From NCBI GenBank assembly GCA_002189035.1, contig CM007991.1, positions 4,092,001 through 4,156,000 on the forward strand: a stretch of DNA of 64,000 nucleotides, given 5' to 3'. A program made the position numbers and the translations under genes. Of this stretch, positions 1-10,453 are shown in pieces. Source of the DNA: Utricularia gibba. Taxonomy: Eukaryota; Streptophyta; Magnoliopsida; Lamiales; Lentibulariaceae. The first letter of the stretch is position 1. Each line of letters begins with the position of its first letter. The notes beneath the pieces are model-generated. The model did no database searches and was not told the DNA's origin. It saw only the letters and a program-made list of their open reading frames with translations.

Positions 1-1934
1 ATGAAGGGCTTGTGTTTGAGCTATGTGGTAGTCGAGCTTCCCCTGTATCGCCTCTTTCAATTATTCTGGGTATCTGTTCTTTCTTTGTCGAGCCAGTGTG
101 CCAATTCATTGGACCAAGGCTGGTTTGGGCTAGTAGCAGTGGTTTTCTGTTTGTTTGCATGGTTGGGATTACTAGCTTCATAATTCATATCTTCAAGAAG
201 GGAAAAAATCTCAAATTTCACAAATGATGATGAAAATCCAGGCCATTGTCTATTGCTGTCAGACGTTTTTCTGTGGATCTTCACGAATGACACTCAGATT
301 GTAATACCCCTTGTGCAGATCCATGGGAGCCCTCGAGTTGATCCCATGGTAACATGTGCTGGACTTAAAAGTCAGGAGTTTCTGTTCATGTTCTGTTGGA
401 ACTGGTTACTCTGTAAAGTAACAAATTCACATCTCAAGATTCCCGTTTCTGCAGAATGGTTCTCTGTAGCTTTCACTTGCAAAACTCATTGGTGAATGAT
501 ATTTCTCAAATCTTCAGAAAAGAAAAAAGGGGTAATGAAAATGGGTGATTTGAAAACCTGAAGGAAAGTGGTTAGCAAGTTGCTTTCAAGTGGAAGAAAA
601 GGATGAAACTGGGGTGTCAGTTAAGAGGCTGCTGTCACATGGCCTTTCCCCCCTTTGTCATTAACTCGCGGTGCATTGAAACAAGTGGAGCGGGAATAGC
701 ATCCATACCTGTCTGCTGCTTGTCTATATTGTACGCGCTCCCAGCTTTTATCTTTTGTTCTTGCCGCACCCCATGCGCACCATATCATGTCTAACAGAAG
801 CCCTTTGAGTAAGGTGAACAAAACAATACCAGGCTTGCTATATATTCACTCAGTCGAGTGGTGAGATGTCAATATTCAGTGTTTCAGCCCGTGATTCATT
901 GATGGCACCCTGTTACATATGGGGGTCATTCAGCTATCTTGGTCTTGTGTGTAGTTGCCGAGACCAATTGAACCATCCACCAACCTTGGTAAATGGTTAG
1001 AGGACAGAAGTGTACTGTACACAAGGGAAAGAAAGTGAGGACAAACGACAAAAATGAAAAGGTCCCTCCAAGATAGGGATATATGGAAGAAAGCAAGGCA
1101 AGCAAAGGAAAAAGACACTTGGAGGGGGCCGCCATCACAGGAAATAGAAAAGCTGGGTAATCCCTGTGCAGACAGATTCTTTTCCAATACAAGAGATGAA
1201 TACATTTCTGATGATAGAATGTATTATTCATAAAAGATGGTTTTTTATGCTCCATTCTTTTTGGTTTGTGGGGAATGGTATTGGGGATAGTGAATGTGGA
1301 ATGGTCTCAGGCACGATGGCTGTTGGTGGATTAGTTAGCAATCCCTGACCCCTCACTTTCTGATCCACACATATTCCCATATGGGGTTGTACCCTGCAAT
1401 AACTTGCCCTCTATTAGATTTTCTTTAATGAATCTTACGTGCGTTTGACTCTGTGAAGGCGCCTTCATTCTTCCTGCATGTGAGATATGTAGGTATATGT
1501 AAAGGTAAATGCAGTGATGCACACGAGTTGAATGAATGCATTAGATTGGCCCCATGTTGACAATGAGTGAATGAAGTTGATCCAGACATCAGGTTTAGAG
1601 ATGAAAAGGACATGTCACCATGAAATATGAATTGAATGAGATTAGATTCCTTCTTTTTCTTACAAATGCTTCAACCTTTCATGTCTACTGATGTTCTGAT
1701 TGCTGAGAATGAATTGTAACCTGAATGACTTGACGAGGCTGGGTGGTATATATCCACCAGAGGTATGAATGTGTCTCCCTCTAAGGCCAGCTCACATCAT
1801 TGTAATTTAGTTTTCTCTGTTTTGTGTAGGACAAAAAATGATGGCCCTTTTCTATGGTTCTTGGATATAATATTTACTCCAATCGTGACTATTTCTTCTT
1901 TCATCAGTTTTCAGTCTCCATCTCCAGAACTGGC
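1..1934. other. Unassigned region upstream of the HD-Zip gene
   Basis: No coding region is supported here. The short open frames on both strands lack recognisable domains. Base composition is moderate and less AT-rich than the spacers further right. The stretch directly precedes the HD-Zip gene, so it probably holds that gene's promoter and 5' leader, perhaps with a leader intron; I could not place a transcription start. Confidence 0.4.
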
Positions 1935-2015
1935 ATGATGGGTGCTGATAGATCATCTTCACACAAATTGTTCATTGATGATCTGCAGTTAGCACTGATT
2001 GAACTTCAAGATTAG
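1935..2015 (+). promoter_or_regulatory. Candidate upstream ORF (26 codons) in the HD-Zip leader
   Basis: Two adjacent ATG codons open a frame that closes with TAG at 2013-2015, 19 bases before the main ATG at 2035. The peptide begins MMGADRSSSHKLF. It lies immediately upstream in the same exon-like sequence, so scanning ribosomes would meet it first if the transcript starts upstream of 1935. Upstream ORFs that reduce translation are known in the HD-Zip I family (AtHB1). Whether this one works the same way is inference. Confidence 0.4.
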
Positions 2016-2034
2016 TCGTTGCTGGAGGGAAAAA

Positions 2035-3209
2035 ATGGCCTTTTTCCACTCCAATTTCATGCTTCAATCATCTCATGAAGATGAACAGAATCTTCCATCC
2101 ACATCTCTTGCTTCTCTGCTCTCTCCATGCGCTCCACAGGAGTTTCAAGGTAACCAAATTATTTATTCCTTTTCATCATCAGCTGTAAGGAAGGGAAATA
2201 CATGGATTGAAGCACTGGTTTTGGCTTTGGAGGCTTTTTGACCATTGATGAATATTAGAAGTTTGGCTTATGCTTTTTCAAAAGAAAGTAGGAAAAAAAG
2301 CTGGTGAAAGCCATCTCCTTTCTTCCACATGTTGAGTCCCATCAATCTTGTACATGATTTTCATGAGCCTCCCCTTGTTTAGTAGGTGTGAATTCACAGT
2401 TCTGGAAGAGATCCATGTCATTTCCAGCAGGAGCTGAGTTATGTGAAGAAATGACTCAAAACAATCATGGTGAAGATGAGTTGTCTGATGATGGCTCTCA
2501 ACTTGGGGAGAGGAAGAGGAGACTCAACATAGAGCAAGTGAAAACACTGGAGAAAAATTTCGAATTGGGAACGAAGCTGGAGCCGGAGAGGAAAATGAGG
2601 CTTGCTCGAGATCTTGGGCTGCAGCCACGTCAAGTAGCCATCTGGTTTCAAAACAGAAGAGCTAGATGGAAAACTAAGCAACTAGAGAAAGACTATGATC
2701 TTCTCAAGCGGCAGTTGAAGGCAGCCAAGGCTGAAAATGACGCTCTTCAGGCACAGAACCAGAGACTTCATGCTGAGGTAAGCATCTTACCAACAAAAAT
2801 CTCTTGCCTTTGTAAGAGATTGCTGATATTCATACGGGGGAATGATGATTGTGATTAGATACTTGCACTGAAGAATAGGGAGACAATTGAGTCTATCAAT
2901 CTGAACAAAGAAACGGAGGGCTCATCCAGCAACAGAAGTGAAAACAGTTGTGAAGTGAAGCTGGAGACTTCCAGGAATCCAGATATTGACAGCCCCGTTG
3001 CCACAGTGCGGCCCGCCCTATTCCCATCTTCAGTTATGCGGCACAATGCCGTCGAACAGCTCTTCCAGAATCCACCGAGGCCCGAAATACATATTCCCAC
3101 GAGGATGGATCATGCTGTGAAGGAAGAAAGTAGCTTCTGCAACATGCTTTGTGGGGTGGATGATCAAACACCGTTTTGGGCATGGATGGAACACCCCAAC
3201 TTCAGCTGA
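2035..3209 (+). CDS. HB13-like: HD-Zip class I transcription factor, ATHB13/ATHB23-like
   Basis: Three exons: 2035-2149, 2386-2777 and 2859-3209, giving 285 aa; all introns are GT-AG. The start [10 protein letters not shown] and the KRSMSF block (about residues 46-51) are typical of the ATHB13/ATHB23/ATHB3/ATHB20 branch. A homeodomain lies at about 80-136 with the recognition-helix core [13 protein letters not shown] at 125-137. It runs directly into a leucine zipper with heptad positions L138, L145, A152, L159, L166 and L173. The [13 protein letters not shown] block follows. The tail is rich in acidic and aromatic residues ([11 protein letters not shown]), a probable activation motif. Family members bind the pseudopalindrome CAATNATTG as dimers in the nucleus and act in stress response and in cotyledon and stem growth. 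A short upstream ORF precedes the ATG. The family assignment is secure; the exact paralogue is not. Confidence 0.95.
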
Positions 3210-4857
3210 ATCAAGACTCCTGAATCATAATCCACAGCAACCTGGCTTATGAGAAGGTGTTACTTATTTTTCCTTGTTTTTTCGCTCTTACATCTGAGAT
3301 ATGTGTACAGTACAAACTACAGAGTGGTGGCATTTTCTGAGTCATGAGAGGAATATATAATGGCAAAGATGCCTTTTGATCTTTTACTTGACATGTGTGT
3401 GAGAACAAACAGTGACACTTCTCCTTGAAGGATGAACAACAGTTTTTACGCGGTAAAAAACACAAGCAATGAAGCTTGAAGATGAGGGTGAGATGGACGA
3501 ATCTGAAGCACACAATCCAATGAGAAGCTGAGGACAAGAAGAGGAACATTAGTCATATCTCCTCTTTTTCTCTTGCCTGCGCTGACAAGTGACAATGACA
3601 CGCGAACAGAGGCTTCTGCAAGGAATCTCCTTCTCACTCTGCCTGCCACATTAGCCCATAAACACACATTCACATACATTTCACATACATTTCATTCCTT
3701 CATTTTGCTGTATTTAGTGAAGGGCTTGATTTTCGAAGGACCATCCAGAATAGTGATTATACAACCTTTTTAATTGTTTGAAGGACAGAGCTGACACTTC
3801 TTTAGTCACGATTGTTTAAGAGTAATAGTAATTAGGAATGTAATTACTATACTTAATTATAGAGTAGTATATTAATATATCTAAGTATAATATAATTAAA
3901 TACATATATACTTGATTATATATAACGTGTGATATACGATAATAGATATTTAAATATAATTAATTCAATCTTTGTATTTATGTATATCACTTTATATATT
4001 TAAAAGATAAATATAAAAATAATATAATCATATAAAATTAATATATATATATTAATTAATCAAACAATGGTTTATATATCAACTTGATTATAAATTTTCT
4101 ACACTATACTATCAAACAAATTTAAGTGTTACAATCCTTTTGACCTTTGAGATTAATAGAATCTCCCGCATGATTGGTGCCTTTTGCACAGAAGTCTCTT
4201 GCTTTCTTGCAAGTTGCAAGTCGACATAGTTTGGTTTTGAGTGTTGGCGCATAAATAGATCGTTTAGTTAGTTATTAGTTGCGGTGAACGGTTTATATTA
4301 AACATGAAATGGGATCATGGTAGATGGATTCTATGGAGCCAAGCAAAATGCAAAGATTTTACTCACCAGTAAAAAGAAAGGCCAATTTCCTATCGCCATA
4401 TCCCTAGAAACGACACCCCTGTTTAGCTTTTAGGATGACAGAGGATACGCCTGAGCAATAAATGACAACTGCTAAGGAAATTGTAAGACAGGGTAGGTTG
4501 ATCAGCCTGGGATCATATGCAATGCTCCGGCAGAAGGAACTGTTTTAGGGACAGGCTGATGTGATTTAATATTGAAAGATAAGATGATTGCCTACAAGCT
4601 TCAATCTCCACACTGTTGACAAATGGAATAATTCTCATTGTTGCACCTATTCATAACCATGTATGCTGTAGCCTACAGAGACTTGAAGTTGAAACAAAAT
4701 GGCTTCCAAACAGTAGTGTAAGATACAAGCACCACACCACTGTACAAATCAATAAGAAGGAACAACAGTGGCATATTTTGTGGTGGATCTATATGAATTA
4801 GTATTGAGTCCACTGTACTCACTTGTGATCAGATGATGATTCATGAGCCAAAAAATC
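3210..4857. other. Intergenic spacer between HD-Zip and UTR genes
   Basis: The first ~600 bases after the HD-Zip stop are of moderate composition and should contain its 3' UTR. From about 3820 to 4130 the sequence is extremely AT-rich with many TATA/TAAT runs. The last few hundred bases (about 4150-4857) should hold the 3' UTR of the transporter gene, which ends at 4858 on the minus strand. I recognise no gene or transposon ends. Confidence 0.5.
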
Positions 4858-6856
4858 TCATGGTGTCTTCCTCTTCTTCTGTGTTCTCTTCATCTTCTTC
4901 CACTTGAGATAAATTTGGTATGATAGCCCAGAAAATACCATTACAACACTTCCCCATTGCTTAAGAGACAGAGGGTTTCCACCAAGAAGTGAGGACACCA
5001 CAATGCTCACGAATTTCCGGGTTGTCGTTATGGTCGTATTGGTTAACGAACCAAATTGACTGATGGTTAAGAATATAAAGTTCTGGCCAACTGCACCACA
5101 CAAACAGTACAGCAGAATATCCCATGCTACCTCTGGGTGCTGCTTGCAGAAGTGAATTGCATTGTAGCCTATGGCATTGGGCCAGCCGAACATGAATAAC
5201 ATGTTGTAGATAGTACCCCAGATGTTCATTCCTAGCATTATGTTCCATGCATTTGTCTTAGGGTACCTGATGCATGCTCAAGTTTTTTAATCAGATATTA
5301 CAGGTATACACAAAGATCTTATGTTCCATGCATTATGTTCCACGCATTATGTTACAGAACTGATATCAGAAGCTTGAGGTAAGATTCATATTGATGACCC
5401 GACTAAAGATCTTACAAGCTAAAACAAGAATGAATAGAATACCTGGCTGTAATAGAATCCTGAGTTGCATTTGTGAACCCATCAAAAGCGAGATTCAGAA
5501 CACAAAGACTATATCCAAGTGGAGTGTTCGGATGTGCTAGTTTACTAATGGTCTTTGAGCTTGTCTGCAAGGAGAAACATGGGAAAAATATGGGTTGCAG
5601 GGGCTTTTCTACTCATGATCAACTAAACAGAGTAATAAATAAATTTACCTTTGAAAGTGCAAAGGCGGACACACCACCCGCAACCAGAAACGTGCAAAAA
5701 TACTCGGGAATGGTGTATCTAATCCCATATACAAGTGTACCCATAAGCATTACTGAAAAAGAGGATGTAAATATTGTCAGACAACAGGAAATCCCACCAT
5801 GCGGAGCACAAATACTCAAATTGCTACCTCACCTGGAATCATTTTTGAGGACTTTGCCAGGACCTGTACTCAGAGAAACATAAATCAGTTCCTATTATAG
5901 AATCGTTTTGTCCACAAGAAGCGACATGTGGAACTTGACTATGTAATTAAGAATCATATAATCACATCGCAGCCTAGTGAAGTACATTGCTGAATTTCTC
6001 CAGATCAAAGAGGTAACATGATATTGTAACAACCCAAAAATCTTAGGTGCTAGTAATCTTATACATGCCTGCGCAGGATAACTAATGTACTTCAAGGCTT
6101 CAATCCCCATAGCAGGGCCAATTGTATTAGTAATTCCAGCGCTCCAGTAACTCCACCAAGGAGCACCGTTTTTTCCATCACTCGACCAAATCGTTATCAC
6201 TACTCAAAGGAAGGGAAAGATGGCATTGTGAATATTAAGCACGACTCTAACATCATGCAGTAGAATACTAAACGAACTTACTTAAAAACGACCATATCAA
6301 ACACACTACATTTTGTGCAAGGTTCAAGAATGCCAGGTGCTCAAACCTCTTCTTATCAGGACCGAACCTCTTAGTTGAGCTGCACCAAATTCCAAAAACA
6401 AACATCACTCAATAATAATAGCTATAGATGAGACGACAAAAGGAAGGCACACTGACACACTCTGAAATATATCTACAACCATAAACCCCAATACCAGAGT
6501 TATACCAGAGTTCTGTAAGGAAAAAAATTCCTAGAGACCACAGCCTCTCGCAGATGTAATTACATAATCACATTCTGCGCCGATTTTACATTTCACTACT
6601 CACCAAATAAGAGTTAAAAACAGTAGTGATTCGATCTAAAACATCCCAAGCTTAAAATCCCTAGTTTTCCTAACCTCTCTTTCTGCAAAAACTGAAACTT
6701 TACTACAGATCACACTACAAATCCAATAAAAGAATCATATGATGAATCTTACACGGTCTCCTGAAGAACCCCCTGATAAATATATGCCGCCCAAATACCC
6801 GACACACAAAATAACAAGAGAAATACGCGGCGAAGACCAGCAGCATGCGCCTCCAT
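4858..6856 (-). CDS. UTR1-like: UDP-galactose/UDP-glucose transporter (nucleotide-sugar transporter)
   Basis: Seven exons in reading order: 6856-6753, 6379-6282, 6199-6069, 5863-5833, 5752-5649, 5564-5443 and 5266-4858. They give 332 aa, the length I recall for Arabidopsis UTR1. Family signatures include the N-terminal VSGIWAAYIYQGVLQE helix, the KRFGPDKKRFEHLAFLNLAQ loop, GAPWWSYWSAGITNTIGPAMGIEALKYISYPAQ, VMLMGTLVYGIRYT, and TITTTRKFVSIVVSS near the C-terminus. The protein is a multi-pass exchanger importing UDP-glucose/UDP-galactose into the ER or Golgi lumen for glycosylation and ER quality control. The last residues (RKTP) resemble a weak C-terminal basic ER-retrieval signal. The intron between exons 3 and 4 begins with GC instead of GT. 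Four TGGGCY promoter motifs lie 200-300 bp upstream. UTR1 and UTR3 cannot be separated by eye. Confidence 0.95.
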
Positions 6857-7060
6857 TGCCTACTTCGAAGGCTGTCTGCAACTATGCGGCGAAGACCACC
6901 ATTACGTTCCAACGTTCGTGGGATCATCAAATATATTCGTCCGGTACTGGTGTGCTACGTGGTTATCCACGTGGACATCTCCTATTGGTTTAAAACAGCA
7001 GCCGCTGAATATTATTGGCTGAAAGACGCGGCGGCTTTCCTGAGGCTGGCGTAACGCTAA

Positions 7061-7159
7061 TGGGCTTATGTTACGGTATGGCCCATATCTCCATCCCTTT
7101 CGGACCAACTTTACTGCATATGCATTGTAGGCCCATAATCACCATTCCTTACTGGCCCA
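7061..7159 (-). promoter_or_regulatory. Cluster of four TGGGCY (site II) motifs upstream of the transporter gene
   Basis: TGGGCT occurs at 7061-7066, and GGCCCA (TGGGCC on the minus strand) at 7080-7085, 7130-7135 and 7154-7159. All lie 200-300 bases upstream of the minus-strand ATG at 6856, in a GC-richer patch. TGGGCY 'site II' elements are known plant promoter motifs of housekeeping and growth genes and are bound by TCP factors. Clustering upstream of this gene fits a proximal promoter; activity is inferred. Confidence 0.55.
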
Positions 7160-7165
7160 ATTTAC

Positions 7166-8601
7166 GGAGTATGCATGAATTTACCGATTCATATATTCGG
7201 ATGCATCCATTTGAAAAATTACAGGTATGTTTTAATATTTATATTAAATTATCTACAAAATTAATAAAATGAAATAATTTTTACTAAAAAACGAAAAAAT
7301 TTAAAAAATCATTCAACATAATAAAAAAAACCTAATCAAGGAAAACTAGAAAACATCAATTCACTAGATATTAAAATTTAAAATAAATAACATTAATTTA
7401 TGGATCATCACTACAATTGTACATCGTAAATTAAATGTAATAAAAAATTATTACAAATAATTTTAAATGATGTCAAATCAATTGAGGTAGCACTATTATC
7501 ATCAACAAACATGATATATATATATATATTATCATTGGGTTATCAAGTGATAAATTAGATATTTATAATATATTTTCAATACTTAGTCCTACATGCTAAT
7601 GTTTAAATGGATCATCTTTATAAGATTATATACTTCTATATAAACGTCAAAGATTGATACTTTGCCAACTAAATCTTCAGTCATCTACAATATTAATTTG
7701 TTTCTATGCTTTGAATATGTGAAGACATGTTATTCATTTCAGGCACATATGAAGATGAGGATTGTCCAACAATTTTTAAAACAAAATCTAAAGATATGGT
7801 ATTGAGTAAACATAAAAATGGCACCAATCAATTGATATTAACTTATATTTAACAATTAGAAACTTGGTTGATTTGAAGACACCATGATATTTCATAAATC
7901 CATTAACTCTGGTTTGATCATTATCTTGTTGTTTATTGAGGATAGTACATCTCTGAAAAAAACTGATTTCAATGTTGAGAGTAAAATATCAAATACTAAA
8001 TTATCTAATAATGTGAACAAAAATATGATAAGAATATTTTCTATCTGATAAAAACATGTAGAGGATTAAAGTTATGTAACCATTTAACTTTTACTTCATT
8101 TCAAAGGTTCGTAATGTTTTCATAATATGATAAGAATATATTAATATATCACATATCTCATAAACTAAATGAAGAGATTGTTTTTCTATATTACAAATTC
8201 AGATCATACCATGAAAATGCTCTCAAATATAGCATATCTTCTCATTATTGTGCAATGGTTACACCTTCTAACTTTGGTTGGTTACCTCAAACATTGGATA
8301 CAAAAAGTGAAATTCACTTCTATTCAAGTGAACGCGTGAAATAAACATAACTCGATTCTCTAACAACACTTGACATAATCTTGGTACTTCTTCCATTATT
8401 TCAACCATGTAACTTCCTTCTTTAAAAATGGACATTCCTCAATTCGAGTGGCCTTAGGTATGCTTGACCTATGAGAGTGTCAATTCATAACTCTCCCAAA
8501 ATTTTCTATCTCAAGATAACACGAAACGAAGATATCAAGTACACGAATTTTCATAACTCTCCCAAAACAAATCCAACATCAGTTCAAAGGGTATTCATTC
8601 C
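7166..8601. other. AT-rich spacer between UTR and WHIRLY genes
   Basis: Strongly AT-rich with short runs such as a TA tract near 7512-7529. No coding frame is supported. A short direct repeat (TTCATAACTCTCCCAAAA) occurs near 8486 and again near 8550, close to the 3' end of the WHIRLY gene. I see no clear transposon ends. Confidence 0.5.
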
Positions 8602-10205
8602 TCATCTGTTCCATTCAAACTCAGAAGCATACCTAGAAGTGGCACCAGCAGCAGCACGATTCGAGTCTTCCGGCTTTACGGAGTTTGCGAAAGTGTTCCA
8701 TCCCAGTAGGTATGGAACTATGAACTGCTTGAACATAAGGATCATCAGCATCAAGACCAGAAAGTTGTTTCATTCCTCACAGAAATGAAACTGAAACCTT
8801 ACATTAAAAGATGATACGAGAACAGCTAACTCTGCCTTTGTGATGGGGATGTATATGCTCTCATCCACATTTGTTATCTTGTTTTGAACACCTGCACAGC
8901 AGCAAGGACCATTTAAGAGAAGAAAAGATGTTGCTTATTTTCATTAGTTTTAACCAAAACTATATTCGTAGGAAGAACAAGGGGATACTCAGATTGAAGA
9001 AGTGGCCAGAACCATCAGGCAAGGGCTCCACCTTCAAGACTTTCCTTACTCTACCCTCGTCACTGTAACAATCAAAGATAAAGGAACTCGACATAAAAAG
9101 ATATGCAAGATGGTTTAATCTTAAGTTGGCTCAAGCAAAATTCCTAATGCACTTTTTATCAGCCATCAGCCAATCAAGTGTACCTCATGAATTCAGGATG
9201 GCGTTTAGTGTAAAGTTAAAGAAGCATACAAGGATCTGTTTGCAGCCCTACCTTTTCCCTTTAAAGGGATCATGAAAGAACTCACACGAATCCCTCGCCC
9301 CTAAGCTGATGATGGTTCCAATCTCAGTCACTGACAATGAGAATACCTGGGAATATCCAAAGGAAAGCACATAAAATTTGTATAAAAGAGCGGCAAACCA
9401 AGGGGATACGTGAGTTCTAGGGTAAAGAAAATGTAATCCTTGTATACTACTGTTTGCTCATTCAGACAGTAAAAATCAAGAGAGGCCACCTTTGGGAAAG
9501 TAACAAATTAAAATGCATATCAGGCTTCCATTACTGAAACATAGAGTTACAAGATCCATGGGCACAAGGATAGCTTTAACAACTAGACATTCACATTACC
9601 TGTTTCCTACTCCAGTCATATTGACGAGTACCAACACCAGGAGCAAATTGAAGCAAAATAAAGCCTTCCTTTGAAATCTTAAATGCCCCAGACTGCTCAA
9701 GTAAATGTAGCAAACCACTTAGAAGAGAAATACAAATTGCATACACAGAGGATGAAGAAGAGCATTGACTAACTTACACCCAAAGGTGAGAACTCCGGAG
9801 GCCTTGGTTCCACCGTAAGAGCAGCTTTCCCCTTATATACCGAGTATCCAACGTAAACCCTTGGTGGCAGTTGCCCTATTCAATAAAAGAAGAAAAATGC
9901 CATGAAAATCTCAAGAGGCACACCAGACCCAGACGTATATATGAACAAAAGACTACAATTATCAACGCACCACCGGGCACTGAAGAATCATAAGTTGAGA
10001 ACCCTTGATTTTGTTCTTTAGGTGTCAAGTACTGAGCTTTCACACCCAGCTGGCGTTTTCCATGTAGGGTGATGGAAGAAGCTTCACCTTCTCTTCTTCT
10101 GGGGAAGACTGTAACGCATGGAGCAGCCAAGGTGTTGGAGGATAATCCACTCTTTAGGAACCAAGGTTTAACTCCTGGGTTCGCAGATAGAGCGGGACTC
10201 AACAT
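8602..10205 (-). CDS. WHY1-like: WHIRLY single-stranded DNA-binding protein, plastid type
   Basis: Seven exons in reading order: 10205-9974 (end could be 9971), 9875-9778, 9692-9600, 9346-9252, 9062-8989, 8891-8803 and 8724-8602; about 267 aa. Residues 1 to about 70 are basic and rich in Ser, with almost no acidic residues at the start: a plastid transit peptide. The Whirly domain starts at [19 protein letters not shown], whose KGKAALTV core (about 92-99) drives assembly of tetramers into 24-mers. [45 protein letters not shown] and [11 protein letters not shown] follow in family order. The acidic-aromatic C-terminus (FEWNR) also matches. WHY1/WHY3 bind ssDNA in plastid nucleoids, suppress illegitimate recombination and support plastid gene expression; WHY1 also acts in the nucleus. 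The gene is head-to-head with the zinc-knuckle gene at 10454. Confidence 0.95.
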
Positions 10206-10453
10206 TCTGGTTTTTTTAAGGAACTCCGTCAACTCCCAAGGCGAAAGGGTTTTGAAGACCAAACGGAGCGGTATACGGATCCAAATACATTTAAAGACCT
10301 GACCCAGTTTCCGTTTTACTTCACTTGAACCTCCACCGACCCATATCCATTTTATGTCCACCCACAGTTCGTGTCTCTTCTTTCTGCAACATCCCAGGTG
10401 CCCAAGATTTCGCCTTTCAATCTCCCTGTTTCCTTCATGTAAATGAACCAAAA
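10206..10453. promoter_or_regulatory. Compact bidirectional promoter between WHIRLY and zinc-knuckle genes
   Basis: Only 248 bases separate the WHIRLY ATG (minus, 10205) from the ATG of the divergent gene (plus, 10454). Both 5' UTRs and both core promoters must share this stretch or overlap the opposite gene. I see no clear TATA box at the expected places. Both products carry plastid-type N-termini, so shared control is plausible, but that is inferred. Confidence 0.6.

Noticed and set aside
1-227. Overlapping hydrophobic frames at the window start
   Set aside because: Two overlapping plus-strand frames and one minus-strand frame have similar lengths; none has a recognisable motif.
7015-7272. 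85-codon plus-strand frame upstream of the transporter
   Set aside because: Lies in the promoter region with site II motifs; no family resemblance and no splice context.
9876-10451. A longer minus-strand frame extending the WHIRLY protein upstream to 10451
   Set aside because: It would run through the divergent promoter and into the start of the other gene. The ATG at 10205 gives a normal-length protein with a typical transit peptide.
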